Origin: Nocardia cyriacigeorgica
GTDB lineage: Bacteria > Actinomycetota > Actinomycetes > Mycobacteriales > Mycobacteriaceae
Assembly: GCF_010858045.1 (NCBI RefSeq)
Contig: NZ_JAAGVC010000023.1
Span: 18,551 to 82,550, forward strand
Length of the DNA stretch: 64,000 nucleotides
Direction of reading: 5' to 3'
Shown: piece after piece, positions 1-7,376 of the stretch
Layout: each line of letters begins with the position of its first letter
Position numbering within the stretch: the first letter of the stretch is position 1
Position numbers and translations under genes: made by a program
The notes under the pieces: generated by a model
Told to the model about the DNA's origin: nothing
Database searches by the model: none
The model's input: only the letters and a program-made list of their open reading frames with translations

Positions 1-675
1 TCGCTGGACTCTGTCGTCAAGGTGGACAAGGACATTCCACTCGACAAGGCATGCCTGGTCGGATGTGCGGTGAGCACGGGATGGGGTGCGGCTGTCAATT
101 CGGCTGCCGTACGGCCCGGCGACACCGTCATCGTGATGGGAATCGGTGGGATCGGCGTGAGTGCACTGCAGGGCGCGCGGTTCTGTGGTGCGGAGAACAT
201 CATCGCGGTGGATCCGGTGGCGTTCAAGCGGGAGAAGGCGGCGACCTTCGGTGCCACGCACGCGGTCGCGACGATGGACGAGGCTGCGGAGATCGCTCGC
301 CAGTTCACCAACGGTCAAGGGGCGGATTCGGCGATCGTGACAGTCGGAATTCTGAAGGCTGAATACGTGGCCCAGGCATTCTCGGCGATTCGAAAAGCCG
401 GTACCGTCGTTGTGACGGCGATCGGTCAGCACGACGCTGTCGGCGTGCCCATTTCATTGCACGACCTGACCCTCTCGCAGAAGCGTCTGCAGGGCTCGCT
501 GTTCGGGGCCACGAATGGAAATTGGGATATCAAACGACTGCTGAACCTGTACCGGTCCGGGTCATTGAAACTCGACGAGATGGTGACCCGTACCTACACG
601 CTCGACGATGTCGCGCAGGGCTATAAGGACCTCCACGACGGAACGAATATCCGCGGGGTCATCACCTACGGATAG
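1..675 (+). CDS. NDMA-dependent alcohol dehydrogenase, 3' part (5' end outside window)
   Basis: This is the C-terminal 224 residues of a zinc-type medium-chain alcohol dehydrogenase; the frame is open from base 1, so the start lies to the left. The Rossmann GIGGIG motif follows a TGWGAAVNSA segment, and the protein ends with the LQGSLFGA and IRGVI patterns of the NDMA-dependent (Rxyl_3153-type) family. Members of that family oxidise alcohols with a tightly bound NAD(H) and are linked in the literature to mycofactocin as electron acceptor. The residues seen are clearly paralogous to the complete copy at 3345-4466. The GTG at base 22 is an internal codon, not the true start. A SnoaL-like gene follows after 51 bases, probably in the same transcript. 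Confidence 0.9.
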   Translation, partial: SLDSVVKVDKDIPLDKACLVGCAVSTGWGAAVNSAAVRPGDTVIVMGIGGIGVSALQGARFCGAENIIAVDPVAFKREKAATFGATHAVATMDEAAEIARQFTNGQGADSAIVTVGILKAEYVAQAFSAIRKAGTVVVTAIGQHDAVGVPISLHDLTLSQKRLQGSLFGATNGNWDIKRLLNLYRSGSLKLDEMVTRTYTLDDVAQGYKDLHDGTNIRGVITYG

Positions 676-726
676 GCGCCGCTTTATCACCCGGAATTCA
701 CGCGAGTCGAAAGTCGGATCAATACC

Positions 727-1167
727 ATGACGAATCTCGATACGGGACTGGAGCAGAAGATCCAGTGGGTCGTCGACCTCGAGGAGATCAAGATCCTGAT
801 GGCGAAGTACTGCCATGGCATCGACAAGAAGGACGAAGCGACCTTCATGAGTATCTGGTCCGAGGACGCGGACTATCTGCTGCCTCGCGGGGAGGGCCAC
901 GGCACCGACGGCGTGCGTGAACTGGTGCGGAAGGTGTGGCGCGAAGTCCCGCAGTGTCATCACCACATCACCAATCCGGTGATCGATGTGCAGGGTGATG
1001 CCGCGACCGCGACCACCGATGTCTTCTACTTCCGTCTCACCGCGGACGGTACCCGCGTGCTGCTCTCCGGAACGTACGCGTTCGAATTCGTCAAGCGCGA
1101 CGGGGAGTGGAAGACGCGGAGCCTGGCATTCACCAGCTTCGTACCGGACAGCCCGGTTTTCGCGTAG
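727..1167 (+). CDS. SnoaL-like / NTF2-fold protein
   Basis: The product is 146 residues and belongs to the SnoaL-like NTF2 superfamily: a cone-shaped alpha+beta fold that binds small hydrophobic ligands or acts as a cyclase, isomerase or dehydratase. An N-terminal helix (EIKILMAKYCHGID) leads into the FMSIWSEDADY segment, and a later HHHITNPVIDVQGD block carries the family's usual His/Asp pocket residues. It follows the alcohol dehydrogenase by 51 bases on the same strand and is closed by a strong hairpin. Context suggests a helper role in oxidation of the alcohol substrate, but the substrate cannot be read from the sequence. Confidence 0.75.
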   Translation: MTNLDTGLEQKIQWVVDLEEIKILMAKYCHGIDKKDEATFMSIWSEDADYLLPRGEGHGTDGVRELVRKVWREVPQCHHHITNPVIDVQGDAATATTDVFYFRLTADGTRVLLSGTYAFEFVKRDGEWKTRSLAFTSFVPDSPVFA

Positions 1168-1185
1168 CTTTCCCAGCACTGCCCA

Positions 1186-1221
1186 GGTAGGGCCCGCCGA
1201 TCACGACCGGCGGGCCCTACC
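1186..1221 (+). terminator. Hairpin terminator after SnoaL gene
   Basis: A perfect 14-bp stem (GGTAGGGCCCGCCG pairing with CGGCGGGCCCTACC) with an 8-base loop begins 19 bases after the stop. There is no T-run, as is common in high-GC actinobacteria. Confidence 0.75.
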
Positions 1222-1283
1222 CGAATAGGGGCGGGCACCGTCGCGGTGTCGCAGCCGCACCCACCACCCTCGGCGCCCGCCTC

Positions 1284-1702
1284 TCAGAGTGGCCACTGAA
1301 TGTGTTTGATTTCGAAGAATTCGCGGAGTCCTTCTTCGCCGCCTTCGCGGCCGATGCCGCTGTGGCCGGGCCCGCCCCAGGGGGCATCGGGACGCATGCC
1401 GCCGCCGTTGATGGTGACGGTCCCCGACCGTAGTCGGCGGGCGATGTCGATGGCTTGTGGTGTGAGTCCCCAGATGTTGGCGTTGAGTGCGTATTTGACG
1501 TCGTTGGCCATGCGGACGGCGTCATCGAGGTCGGTGTAGGGGATGACGACGCCGACGGGTGCGAAGAGTTCTTCCTGGGCGATCTCGGCTTCGTTGGGGA
1601 CGCCGGTGACCAGGGTCGGCTCGAGGTAGAAGCCCTCGTCGAGGCCGGTCGCCCGCCACCGACGGGGATGTCGGCGCCGGCGTCGCGGGCTCGGGCGAGT
1701 CT
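1284..1702 (-). pseudogene. Aldehyde dehydrogenase remnant (C-terminal part, frameshifted)
   Basis: On the minus strand the reading GFYLEPTLVTGVPNEAEIAQ through GHSGIGREGGEEG to the stop is a good aldehyde dehydrogenase C-terminus, about 120 residues. Further upstream the homology continues in another frame (ARARDAGADIPVGGG, near 1650-1702), so a frameshift lies near 1646-1660. Homology then stops abruptly beside a 42-base hairpin at 1707-1748. The Rossmann domain and active-site cysteine are missing. It cannot encode a working enzyme. Confidence 0.75.
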
Positions 1703-1706
1703 TCTT

Positions 1707-1748
1707 ATGCAGCGAGAGCAACCGGAACTCCGGTGGCCCTCGCTGCAT
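1707..1748. repeat. 42-base imperfect hairpin at a gene break
   Basis: ATGCAGCGAG at 1707-1716 pairs fully with CTCGCTGCAT at 1739-1748. After single mismatches the stem continues with GC/GC and ACCGG/CCGGT around an AACT loop, 17 paired positions in all. It sits exactly where aldehyde dehydrogenase homology ends on the minus strand. It may be the end of a mobile element or a recombination scar; no transposase is recognised beside it. Confidence 0.5.
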
Positions 1749-1950
1749 GTATAGCGCCTTGCTGTTGCTCTACTGCTGTCCAGGAAGTGTCCTTCCACGA
1801 CAAGAGGCCATGGCGGCGGTGTAACAGAGCAATACATCCACGCACCGTGGTGTGCACGATCGCCGGGACTCGGCACCGTTTCGACCTTCGGGCATGGAGG
1901 GCATTTCTGCGAAGGGTTGCGCCACAAATCCATATGCTCCGGCTCCACAG
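1749..1950. other. Unassigned sequence between two gene remnants
   Basis: No reading frame here resembles a known protein. The sequence has a lower GC look than its neighbours and a small GGAAG-TGTC-CTTCC stem at 1783-1796. It could be foreign or decayed mobile-element DNA. Confidence 0.4.
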
Positions 1951-1952
1951 TA

Positions 1953-2175
1953 ATCGCCGATGTCGACGCGGCGGTGCGCGCTGCGGACGTGGTTCAACAA
2001 GAGTGGTCCGCAGACCTGCCCGCCGGTCCGTGACGGCACGATCGGCGTCAACAGTGCCTCGTTCCCGATGGAGGCGCCGTTCGGCGGAATGAAGAACAGC
2101 GGTATCGGTCGCGAACTGGGGCCGGGCGGCCTCGACGCTTACCTGGAGTCGAAGACGATCTTCCGCGGCTGCTGA
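1953..2175 (+). pseudogene. Second aldehyde dehydrogenase remnant (internally deleted)
   Basis: On the plus strand a short N-terminal-like segment (DVDAAVRAADVVQQEW, 1959-2006) is followed, after a stop and a frame change near 2028, by a typical C-terminus: GTIGVNSASFPMEAPFGG, then KNSGIGRE and a final LESKTIF, ending at 2175. About 380 central codons, including the active site, are gone. Its C-terminus differs from the minus-strand remnant at 1284-1702, so two different aldehyde dehydrogenase genes have decayed here in convergent orientation. Confidence 0.65.
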
Positions 2176-2224
2176 TACGGCGACGGAGCCGACGTATCGG
2201 TCCAACGTCGAAGAGGAGGCAGTG

Positions 2225-2314
2225 ATGAGATCCACCGGCAAAGACTTGGGCCAGCAGGACCGTACTCCCGTTCGGGCGTTCAGCGCGCGGTCATCAATTC
2301 TGCCGCGCTGGTGA
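2225..2314 (+). pseudogene. Truncated 29-codon reading frame with a strong ribosome site
   Basis: GAGGAGG stands 5 bases before ATG, and the frame runs 29 codons (beginning MRSTGKDLGQQD) before a stop inside the 3' end of the convergent lactonase gene. A good ribosome site on such a short frame, just after the aldehyde dehydrogenase remnant, suggests the start of a lost downstream gene. No family is recognised. Confidence 0.35.
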
Positions 2315-3095
2315 TCTCGGCGCCCCCGGCGCGCAAGCTTGCCCAGTCCTGCTGGTCGTGGCTGATCCAGATGGTGGTGCCGGGTTGGGTACCGAGGAGT
2401 TTGAGCTTCTGCAGGGCGCTGTGCTTTTGGACGTTGTCCACGTCGAAGGGCATGCCGATGGTCAGGTCCACGCTGGCCTTCTTGTGGGCGGCGTCGCTGG
2501 TGAGCACCAGAGTGCTCGAGTCCGGCAGGCGCAGTTTCAGCCCGAGAGTGCCCGGCGTGTGTCCGGGCAGCGACAGCAACACGACGCTGCCGTCCCCGAA
2601 CAGGTCGTGGTCGTAGCCGGCGGGAACCTCGTTCCAGGCGATCTTTCCTGCCGCTTCGATGTCTTCGGTTCGGAAGAACGGGGCGTCCACTGTGCGTGGG
2701 GTCCGAGCGTAGCGGAGTTCGCCGGCACCGATGAAGCCTTGCGCGTGCGGGAACAGTTCGAGGCCGCCGGTGTGGTCGAAGTGCATGTGCGAGAGCACGA
2801 TCCGGCGGACATCGGTGGTCTTGTAGCCGAGCGCTTCGATCTGGCGGTCCAGCCGGTATGACTCGGGGAACTCGATCCGGAACGCGGCCGCCAGTTCACC
2901 GTACGCGGCGGCCGGATCACCGGCGCCCGCCAGGCTGGTGTCGAACAGCATCAGCCCTTCGTCATGCTCGATCAGGAAAGCGGGCGAGGGGATCGTTTCA
3001 CTCTCCCCGCCGGTGCCGAGCATCAGGACGCCGCAGTCGACGGTGAGCCGTGGGGCGTCGAGGGCCCAGACTCGGCGGACGGTATCGATGGCCAT
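2280..3095 (-). CDS. Metallo-beta-lactamase-fold lactonase (AHL lactonase-like)
   Basis: The product is 271 residues with the zinc-binding HxHxDH motif (H103, H105, D107, H108; SHMHFDHTGG) and a later GHTPGTLG histidine segment, as in N-acyl-homoserine lactonases and related lactone hydrolases. The chosen ATG at 3095 has GAGGAG seven bases upstream and starts MAIDTVRRVW; a longer frame to 3182 would add an uncharacteristic basic tail. It is divergent from the alcohol dehydrogenase at 3345. Quorum quenching is one possible role; hydrolysis of another lactone produced by neighbouring alcohol oxidation is equally possible. Confidence 0.8.
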   Translation of the reverse strand: MAIDTVRRVWALDAPRLTVDCGVLMLGTGGESETIPSPAFLIEHDEGLMLFDTSLAGAGDPAAAYGELAAAFRIEFPESYRLDRQIEALGYKTTDVRRIVLSHMHFDHTGGLELFPHAQGFIGAGELRYARTPRTVDAPFFRTEDIEAAGKIAWNEVPAGYDHDLFGDGSVVLLSLPGHTPGTLGLKLRLPDSSTLVLTSDAAHKKASVDLTIGMPFDVDNVQKHSALQKLKLLGTQPGTTIWISHDQQDWASLRAGGAEITSAAELMTAR

Positions 3096-3216
3096 GAATT
3101 CTCCTCGAGGCGAGCTTAAACTACTGTGTCGCGAATTTCGATGACCACAGCCCATTGTGGGTGTGACCCCATTCACAGTCAATTCGGAGACTAGCGCGCG
3201 AAATACGCCAGACCAA

Positions 3217-3243
3217 GTGAAGAAATGCGAATACGTACTTCAC
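3217..3243. promoter_or_regulatory. Inverted repeat in the lactonase/alcohol dehydrogenase divergent region
   Basis: GTGAAG at 3217-3222 and CTTCAC at 3238-3243 form 6-bp arms around 15 bases in the 249-base intergenic region. It is a possible operator for either divergent gene. The arms are short, so chance occurrence is quite possible. Confidence 0.25.
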
Positions 3244-3344
3244 GAACCAGAAATTGACCTCGGTGGGTCAGGGTGCGAGCATCGAGTTGCCAGGCAACAC
3301 AACGGGTCACACGCCCGACCCAGCACTTTCTGAGGGAGCCATCG

Positions 3345-4466
3345 ATGTTGACACGGGGCGCAGTGCTGCGCGAATCGCCGGGAAGCTATGAAATTGTCGA
3401 GATGGAACTCGACGATCCACGGACCGGTGAGATCCGGGTCAGGATGGTGGCCAGCGGGCTGTGCCATTCCGACGATCATTTCGCCACCGGTGACCAGACC
3501 CCTGGAATTCTGCCTATCGCAGGCGGGCACGAGGGCGCCGGCATCGTAGAGGCAGTCGGGCCGGGCACGACCGGCTTCGCCGAGGGCGACCATGTGGTGT
3601 TCTCATTCCTGCCGGTCTGTGGCCGTTGCCGCTGGTGCGCGAAAGGACTGCAGAACCTCTGTGATCTAGGGGCGTTCCTGGCCACCGGCGCCCGCTTCGA
3701 CGACCCCACCTCATTCCGGCTCTCGCTGGACGGCGCGCCGGTAGGCCAGCTTGCCGGGCTGGGGACGTTCTGCGAGTACGTCACCGTGTCGGTGTCATCC
3801 GCCATCCGCATCGACCCATCGATCCCTCTCGACGTCGCGGTGCTCGCAGGCTGCGGTGTCGGCACGGGGTGGGGCGCGGCCGTCAACTCGGCACAGGTAC
3901 GTCCCGGTGACGTCACGATCGTGATGGGTATCGGCGGGATCGGCATCAACGCGGTCCAGGGTGCCTCCCACGCCGGTGCAGGAGCGGTGATCGCCGTAGA
4001 TCCCGTGGCATTCAAACGCGAATCGGCTCTGAAACTCGGTGCCACACACGCTGTTTCCTCAATTGAAGAGGCCGATGAGCTCGCCCGTTCGATGACGAAC
4101 GGCCAGGGCGCGGACTCGGCGATCGTCGCTGTCGGTGTGACCACCGGCAAGCACATCGGCCAGGCATTGCAGGCGGTGCGCAAGGCTGGCACGTGTGTAG
4201 CTGTGGGCTTGGGCGATACCTTCGTCAAGGACGGCGATATCGACCTGCACCAACTCATCCTGTTCCAGAAGCGGCTGCAGGGCTCGCTGTTCGGCGCCTG
4301 CGCGCCGACCGCTGATATTCCGGCCCAGCTGGCGATGTACCAGCAGGGCACCTTGAAACTCGACGAACTCGTCACCACCCGCTACCTGCTCGAGGACGTC
4401 AACCAGGGCTTCGATGACATGAAAGCGGGCCGCAATCTACGCGGCGTGATCGTTCACCAGGGCTGA
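3345..4466 (+). CDS. NDMA-dependent alcohol dehydrogenase
   Basis: A complete 373-residue zinc alcohol dehydrogenase. Catalytic zinc ligands appear as GLCHSDDH (C40) and GGHEGAG (H62, E63). The structural zinc lobe has C92, C95, C98 and C106. The Rossmann motif GIGGIG is at 195-200. The C-terminal pattern places it in the NDMA-dependent family, whose bound NADH is not released but re-oxidised by an external carrier, linked to mycofactocin in actinobacteria. ATG 3345 was chosen for its GAGGGA ribosome site and the family-typical start MLTRGAVL. It is paralogous to the partial gene at 1-675. No mycofactocin genes are in the window. Confidence 0.92.
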   Translation: MLTRGAVLRESPGSYEIVEMELDDPRTGEIRVRMVASGLCHSDDHFATGDQTPGILPIAGGHEGAGIVEAVGPGTTGFAEGDHVVFSFLPVCGRCRWCAKGLQNLCDLGAFLATGARFDDPTSFRLSLDGAPVGQLAGLGTFCEYVTVSVSSAIRIDPSIPLDVAVLAGCGVGTGWGAAVNSAQVRPGDVTIVMGIGGIGINAVQGASHAGAGAVIAVDPVAFKRESALKLGATHAVSSIEEADELARSMTNGQGADSAIVAVGVTTGKHIGQALQAVRKAGTCVAVGLGDTFVKDGDIDLHQLILFQKRLQGSLFGACAPTADIPAQLAMYQQGTLKLDELVTTRYLLEDVNQGFDDMKAGRNLRGVIVHQG

Positions 4467-5072
4467 TCGGCACGCACTCTCGCTCGTCGGACCTGCGACG
4501 GGGCATGATCGGTCGACTTCGATTATTCGACACTGCCCGCGCTTCGATCTCGGCGCCACGCCGGGGCCTGAACCGCGTCGAGCATCGCACCTGCCCCGTG
4601 CCGACCAGTACATGCCGATGCGCGCCCGGTACGGACAGAATTGATCTCAATGGCCATGCCGACCGCCACCGCCGCAGTGATCAGACCGATTACGCAGTTG
4701 TCTGAACGCAGCGCGGCAGTGATGACTAACTGCTCGGTTCTTGATGTCTCGCAAGTCATTTCGGGCTCGGCGAGTTGGCGGCCGCTTCCATAATGGCCAC
4801 CGCCAACACCACGCACAACCTGCCAGGACACACGCGGTGAAGCTCCGATCGTCGGGCTGAACCAAGCGCTCGAGCCCGCGATCACGGCAATCCCGGGCGG
4901 GATCTTCCGTGAACGAACGCGGTAATTGCTCGCGCACCCATTGCGGTGTTGCACCTGACCGGGCGCCGGCCTCATCGCCAATGAACAGCAATCGGGGGAA
5001 TCTCAGTCAGAGCCCGCGCTCACGCTGCGGAGAGACCTTAGCGTGAGCGCGGCCCGGCATGGTGTCAGCTGG
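4467..5072. other. 606-base stretch without a supported gene
   Basis: Frames on both strands were read. The longest (minus strand 4523-4981 and 4647-4991) have poor codon pattern and no recognisable family. The 5014-5052 hairpin terminates the gene to the right. The rest may be decayed DNA. Confidence 0.5.
5014..5052 (-). terminator. Hairpin terminator after TetR gene
   Basis: CCGCGCTCACGCT (5014-5026) pairs perfectly over 13 bp with AGCGTGAGCGCGG (5040-5052), starting 20 bases past the stop of the minus-strand TetR gene. Confidence 0.7.
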
Positions 5073-5654
5073 TTACGCCTCGTCGCCGAAGGCCCGCAGA
5101 AAGGTGGCGACCGCATTCTCGGCGACTTCATGTAGCTCGGCATCGGAGATTCTCCGGGTCCCCATTCTGGTGCGCGCTTCCAGTGGCGCAGTGAGCAGGG
5201 CGCCGAAGTGCTCGGCGGCAGTCGCGGGCTCCCCGACGAGATTCAGCCGGCCGGTCAGAGCAAGTTTGGCCAAGCGCGCGGTCAATGCGTCGCCGACTCG
5301 GTCGGAGGCTTTGCCTTTGACGATGTCGAGTAGGTCCGGCATGGTCGGCATGTGCGCCTGCAGCAGGCGCCGCAGCGCCACGGACCGTTCGTCGCAGTAG
5401 CACTCGGCGAGCCGGAGCGCGGTCTCGGTCAGTTGCATCGTGAGATCGCCGCTCCGGTCCAGGATTTCGACCGCAGCCAAGTTGCGGGTCAGCGCTTGCT
5501 CGGACAAGTTGGCCACCAGTTCGCGGAACAAGGCCTCCTTATCACCGAAGTGGTTGTAGATCGTGTGCTTCGCGACCTGCGCCCGGGCCGCGATCGCATC
5601 GACCCCGGCCCGGTAGTAGCCCTCTCTGGAGAAGACGATGAACGCGGCGTCCAA
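5073..5654 (-). CDS. TetR/AcrR family regulator with an abnormal 5' end
   Basis: At least 193 residues with a TetR helix-turn-helix (GVDAIAARAQVAKHTIYNHF) and a variable ligand-binding domain. The expected N-terminus (TGRIDKRQAILDAAF) is encoded in frame upstream to about 5740, but that stretch holds no ATG, GTG or TTG before an in-frame stop. The first usable start is TTG at 5654, which would remove the first residues of helix 1. The gene's 5' end meets the remnant of a flavoprotein gene, so a deletion may have removed the native start and promoter. It may be poorly expressed or inactive. Confidence 0.7.
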   Translation of the reverse strand: MDAAFIVFSREGYYRAGVDAIAARAQVAKHTIYNHFGDKEALFRELVANLSEQALTRNLAAVEILDRSGDLTMQLTETALRLAECYCDERSVALRRLLQAHMPTMPDLLDIVKGKASDRVGDALTARLAKLALTGRLNLVGEPATAAEHFGALLTAPLEARTRMGTRRISDAELHEVAENAVATFLRAFGDEA

Positions 5655-5709
5655 GATCGCCTGACGCTTGTCGATCCGCCCAGTCGGGCGGTCGGGTTTC
5701 GGCCCAGTC

Positions 5710-5916
5710 TCAGATGGAGATGGTGCGGCGTTCCCCGGCTATCGCATCATCGACCCGTTGCTCGGCGAAGAGGTCAGAAACATCCGAATCGCCGTCAGGA
5801 CACGGCCTTCCCAAAACAACCCGATGGAGCTGGAGGTGCCCGCGCACGCTGCTAGGTGGCGTCGCCGTCAGCCCGGCGTCAACCGCGCCGACAACAATCG
5901 CCCCGTAATCGCTCAC
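5710..5916 (-). pseudogene. Start of an FAD-dependent oxidoreductase, truncated
   Basis: GTG at 5916 overlaps the stop of the upstream SnoaL-like gene by 4 bp (GTGA) and is preceded by AGGGAT, the pattern of a coupled operon gene. The product begins MSDYGAIVVGAVDAGLT, much like the dinucleotide-binding start of phytoene-dehydrogenase-type flavoproteins, except that the middle Gly of GxGxxG is Val. Similarity ends after about 20 codons and the frame stops at 5710, so the gene is a 5' stub left by a deletion that joined it to the TetR gene. Confidence 0.4.
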
Positions 5917-6317
5917 ATCCCTGTGAGCTGCGCGGTGGCCTCGGCCTTGATCTGCTCGAACTGTTCACCCATCCGCGCCGCGAGCGCTCGAGCCGCCGAC
6001 AGTGGACGCACCATGACCATGAAGTCGTCGATTCGGCCCTGCTCGTCGAAGTGCAGGAAGTCGCAGCCGGTGATCTGTTTGCCGTCTACCTTCGCCTCGA
6101 AGATGAACGCGTGGTCGCGCCCGCCCGGGTCGGCGATTTCGCGCACGTAGCGGAAGTCCTCGAACACGCGCATCACGCCGCGCAGGATGGCCGCGGTGAT
6201 CGCCTTGCCCGGGTACGGCGTGAACGCCACCGGACTAGTGAACACCACATCGTCGGCGAGCAGCGCTTCGATGGCCGCCTCGTCACGGGCCTCCACGGCC
6301 GCCCGGAAGGGATGCAT
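5913..6317 (-). CDS. SnoaL-like / NTF2-fold protein
   Basis: The product is 134 residues with the nuclear-transport-factor-2-like fold: an N-terminal helix, ADDVVFTSPVAF, a DHAFIFEAKVDG strand and CDFLHFDEQGRIDDFMVMV, ending in a helical tail. ATG 6317 was chosen because AGAGGTGG lies just upstream; longer versions would run through the palindrome at 6333-6348. It is divergent from the PadR regulator at 6432, which probably controls it. A truncated flavoprotein gene follows with a 4-bp overlap. The ligand or reaction is unknown. Confidence 0.75.
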   Translation of the reverse strand: MHPFRAAVEARDEAAIEALLADDVVFTSPVAFTPYPGKAITAAILRGVMRVFEDFRYVREIADPGGRDHAFIFEAKVDGKQITGCDFLHFDEQGRIDDFMVMVRPLSAARALAARMGEQFEQIKAEATAQLTGM

Positions 6318-6332
6318 ATCGCCACCTCTCAT

Positions 6333-6348
6333 AGTCAACTTGTTGACT
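6333..6348. promoter_or_regulatory. Perfect palindrome, probable PadR operator
   Basis: AGTCAACTTGTTGACT has 7-bp perfect arms around TT and lies 16 bases upstream of the SnoaL-like start, in the 114-base gap to the divergent padR gene. The position suits repression of the SnoaL gene and autoregulation. Confidence 0.55.
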
Positions 6349-6431
6349 CGACTGTAATGAGCTGTCAGCGACGTGTACAGAGCGGATTGAACAACTATTT
6401 GAGTAATCACCTCGGGTGTTACATTGAGTGG

Positions 6432-6992
6432 GTGGCGCTACGGAACGCGGTGTTGGCCGCCCTGCTCGACGGCGAGGCCTCCGGCTACGACCTGGCCAAG
6501 AGCTTCGATGCCTCGGTGGCGAATTTCTGGATGGCGACGCCGCAGCAGCTGTACAAGGAGCTCGAGCGCATGGCGGCCGAGGGACTCGTCGAGACACGGG
6601 TGGTGCAGCAGGAGCGCCGGCCCAACAAGCGCCTGCACACCATCACCCCGGCCGGGCGTGCCGCCCTGCGCGAATTCATCGGCTCGGCGGCCAAGCACAC
6701 CGCCATTCGCGACGAGATGATGGTGAAGGTGCAGGGCATGGACGTCGAGGACGCGCAGGCGGTGCGGGCGTCGGTGGCCGAGCGGATGGAGTGGGCGAAG
6801 GCGAAACTGGCCCGCTACGAGCGTCTGCGCACCCGGTTGCTCGACGGCCGCAGCGAACACGCCTACCTCGCCGAAGCCGAGCGCATCGGCCCCTATCTGA
6901 CGCTGCTGCGCGGAATCTCATTCGAGCAGGAGAACATTCGCTGGGCCGAGTTCGCCCTGGCGGCGATCGACCGGCGCGTCGCGCACGTATAG
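6432..6992 (+). CDS. PadR family transcriptional regulator
   Basis: 186 residues with the PadR winged helix at about 1-80 (ALRNAVLAALLDGEASGYDL, then PQQLYKELERMAAEGLV and a LHTITPAGRAALREF wing) and a C-terminal Vir-like helical domain of the PadR-s1 type. The GTG at 6432 gives the family-typical start VALRNAVLAALL. It is divergently transcribed from the SnoaL-like gene and shares a perfect palindrome with it. PadR proteins usually repress their divergent neighbour and respond to aromatic or other small ligands; the ligand here is unknown. Confidence 0.88.
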   Translation: MALRNAVLAALLDGEASGYDLAKSFDASVANFWMATPQQLYKELERMAAEGLVETRVVQQERRPNKRLHTITPAGRAALREFIGSAAKHTAIRDEMMVKVQGMDVEDAQAVRASVAERMEWAKAKLARYERLRTRLLDGRSEHAYLAEAERIGPYLTLLRGISFEQENIRWAEFALAAIDRRVAHV

Positions 6993-7376
6993 CGGGGCCG
7001 GGTCCCGCAGGCGCGTTGTCGCCGGAACACTGCGCGCGTCAACGTTCGTTCAGCCGGTCACCGGCAGTGGTGCGGACCTGAGCAGATAGGGGCTGGGGCG
7101 GGCGCCGTACTCGACCGCACACAGGCCGCCGACCTCTGTGACATCGGATCCGGACCATCGATCGCGATGGTCCCGGAGTACTCGGTGAGCAGGCTCGGAT
7201 GCTCGTAGATCGGACTGTGGAAGAACCAGGTGACCGTATCGCTACGTAGCAGGCACATGCCGCCTGCCGCACCGCACTCACCGAAGCTGCCGTTGTTCGT
7301 CGGAGCCATCCGAGACGGCCTCGGTCCGCGGCGAAAGCCTGGCGAGGTCGTCTCGGACGTGAGCTTCCTTCACTGG
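6993..7376. other. Intergenic stretch holding only a gene remnant
   Basis: Apart from the frameshifted minus-strand frame at 7050-7309, nothing supported was seen. A weak 5-bp GC stem follows the PadR stop. Confidence 0.4.
7050..7309 (-). pseudogene. Frameshifted small reading frame, family unknown
   Basis: A minus-strand frame begins MAPTNNGSFGECGAAGG at 7309 and reads plausibly to EYSGTIAIDGPD. A +1 shift then gives DVTEVGGLCAVEYGARPSP through PLPVTG and a stop at 7050. Both halves have ordinary amino-acid composition, while the unshifted continuation is Arg/Pro/Cys-rich nonsense. This looks like a single-frameshift pseudogene or a sequencing error. No family is recognised. Confidence 0.3.

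Noticed and set aside
4523..4991. Possible decayed gene on the minus strand
   Set aside because: Two overlapping frames have some ordinary-looking stretches, but neither matches a family and no frameshift joins them into a sensible protein.
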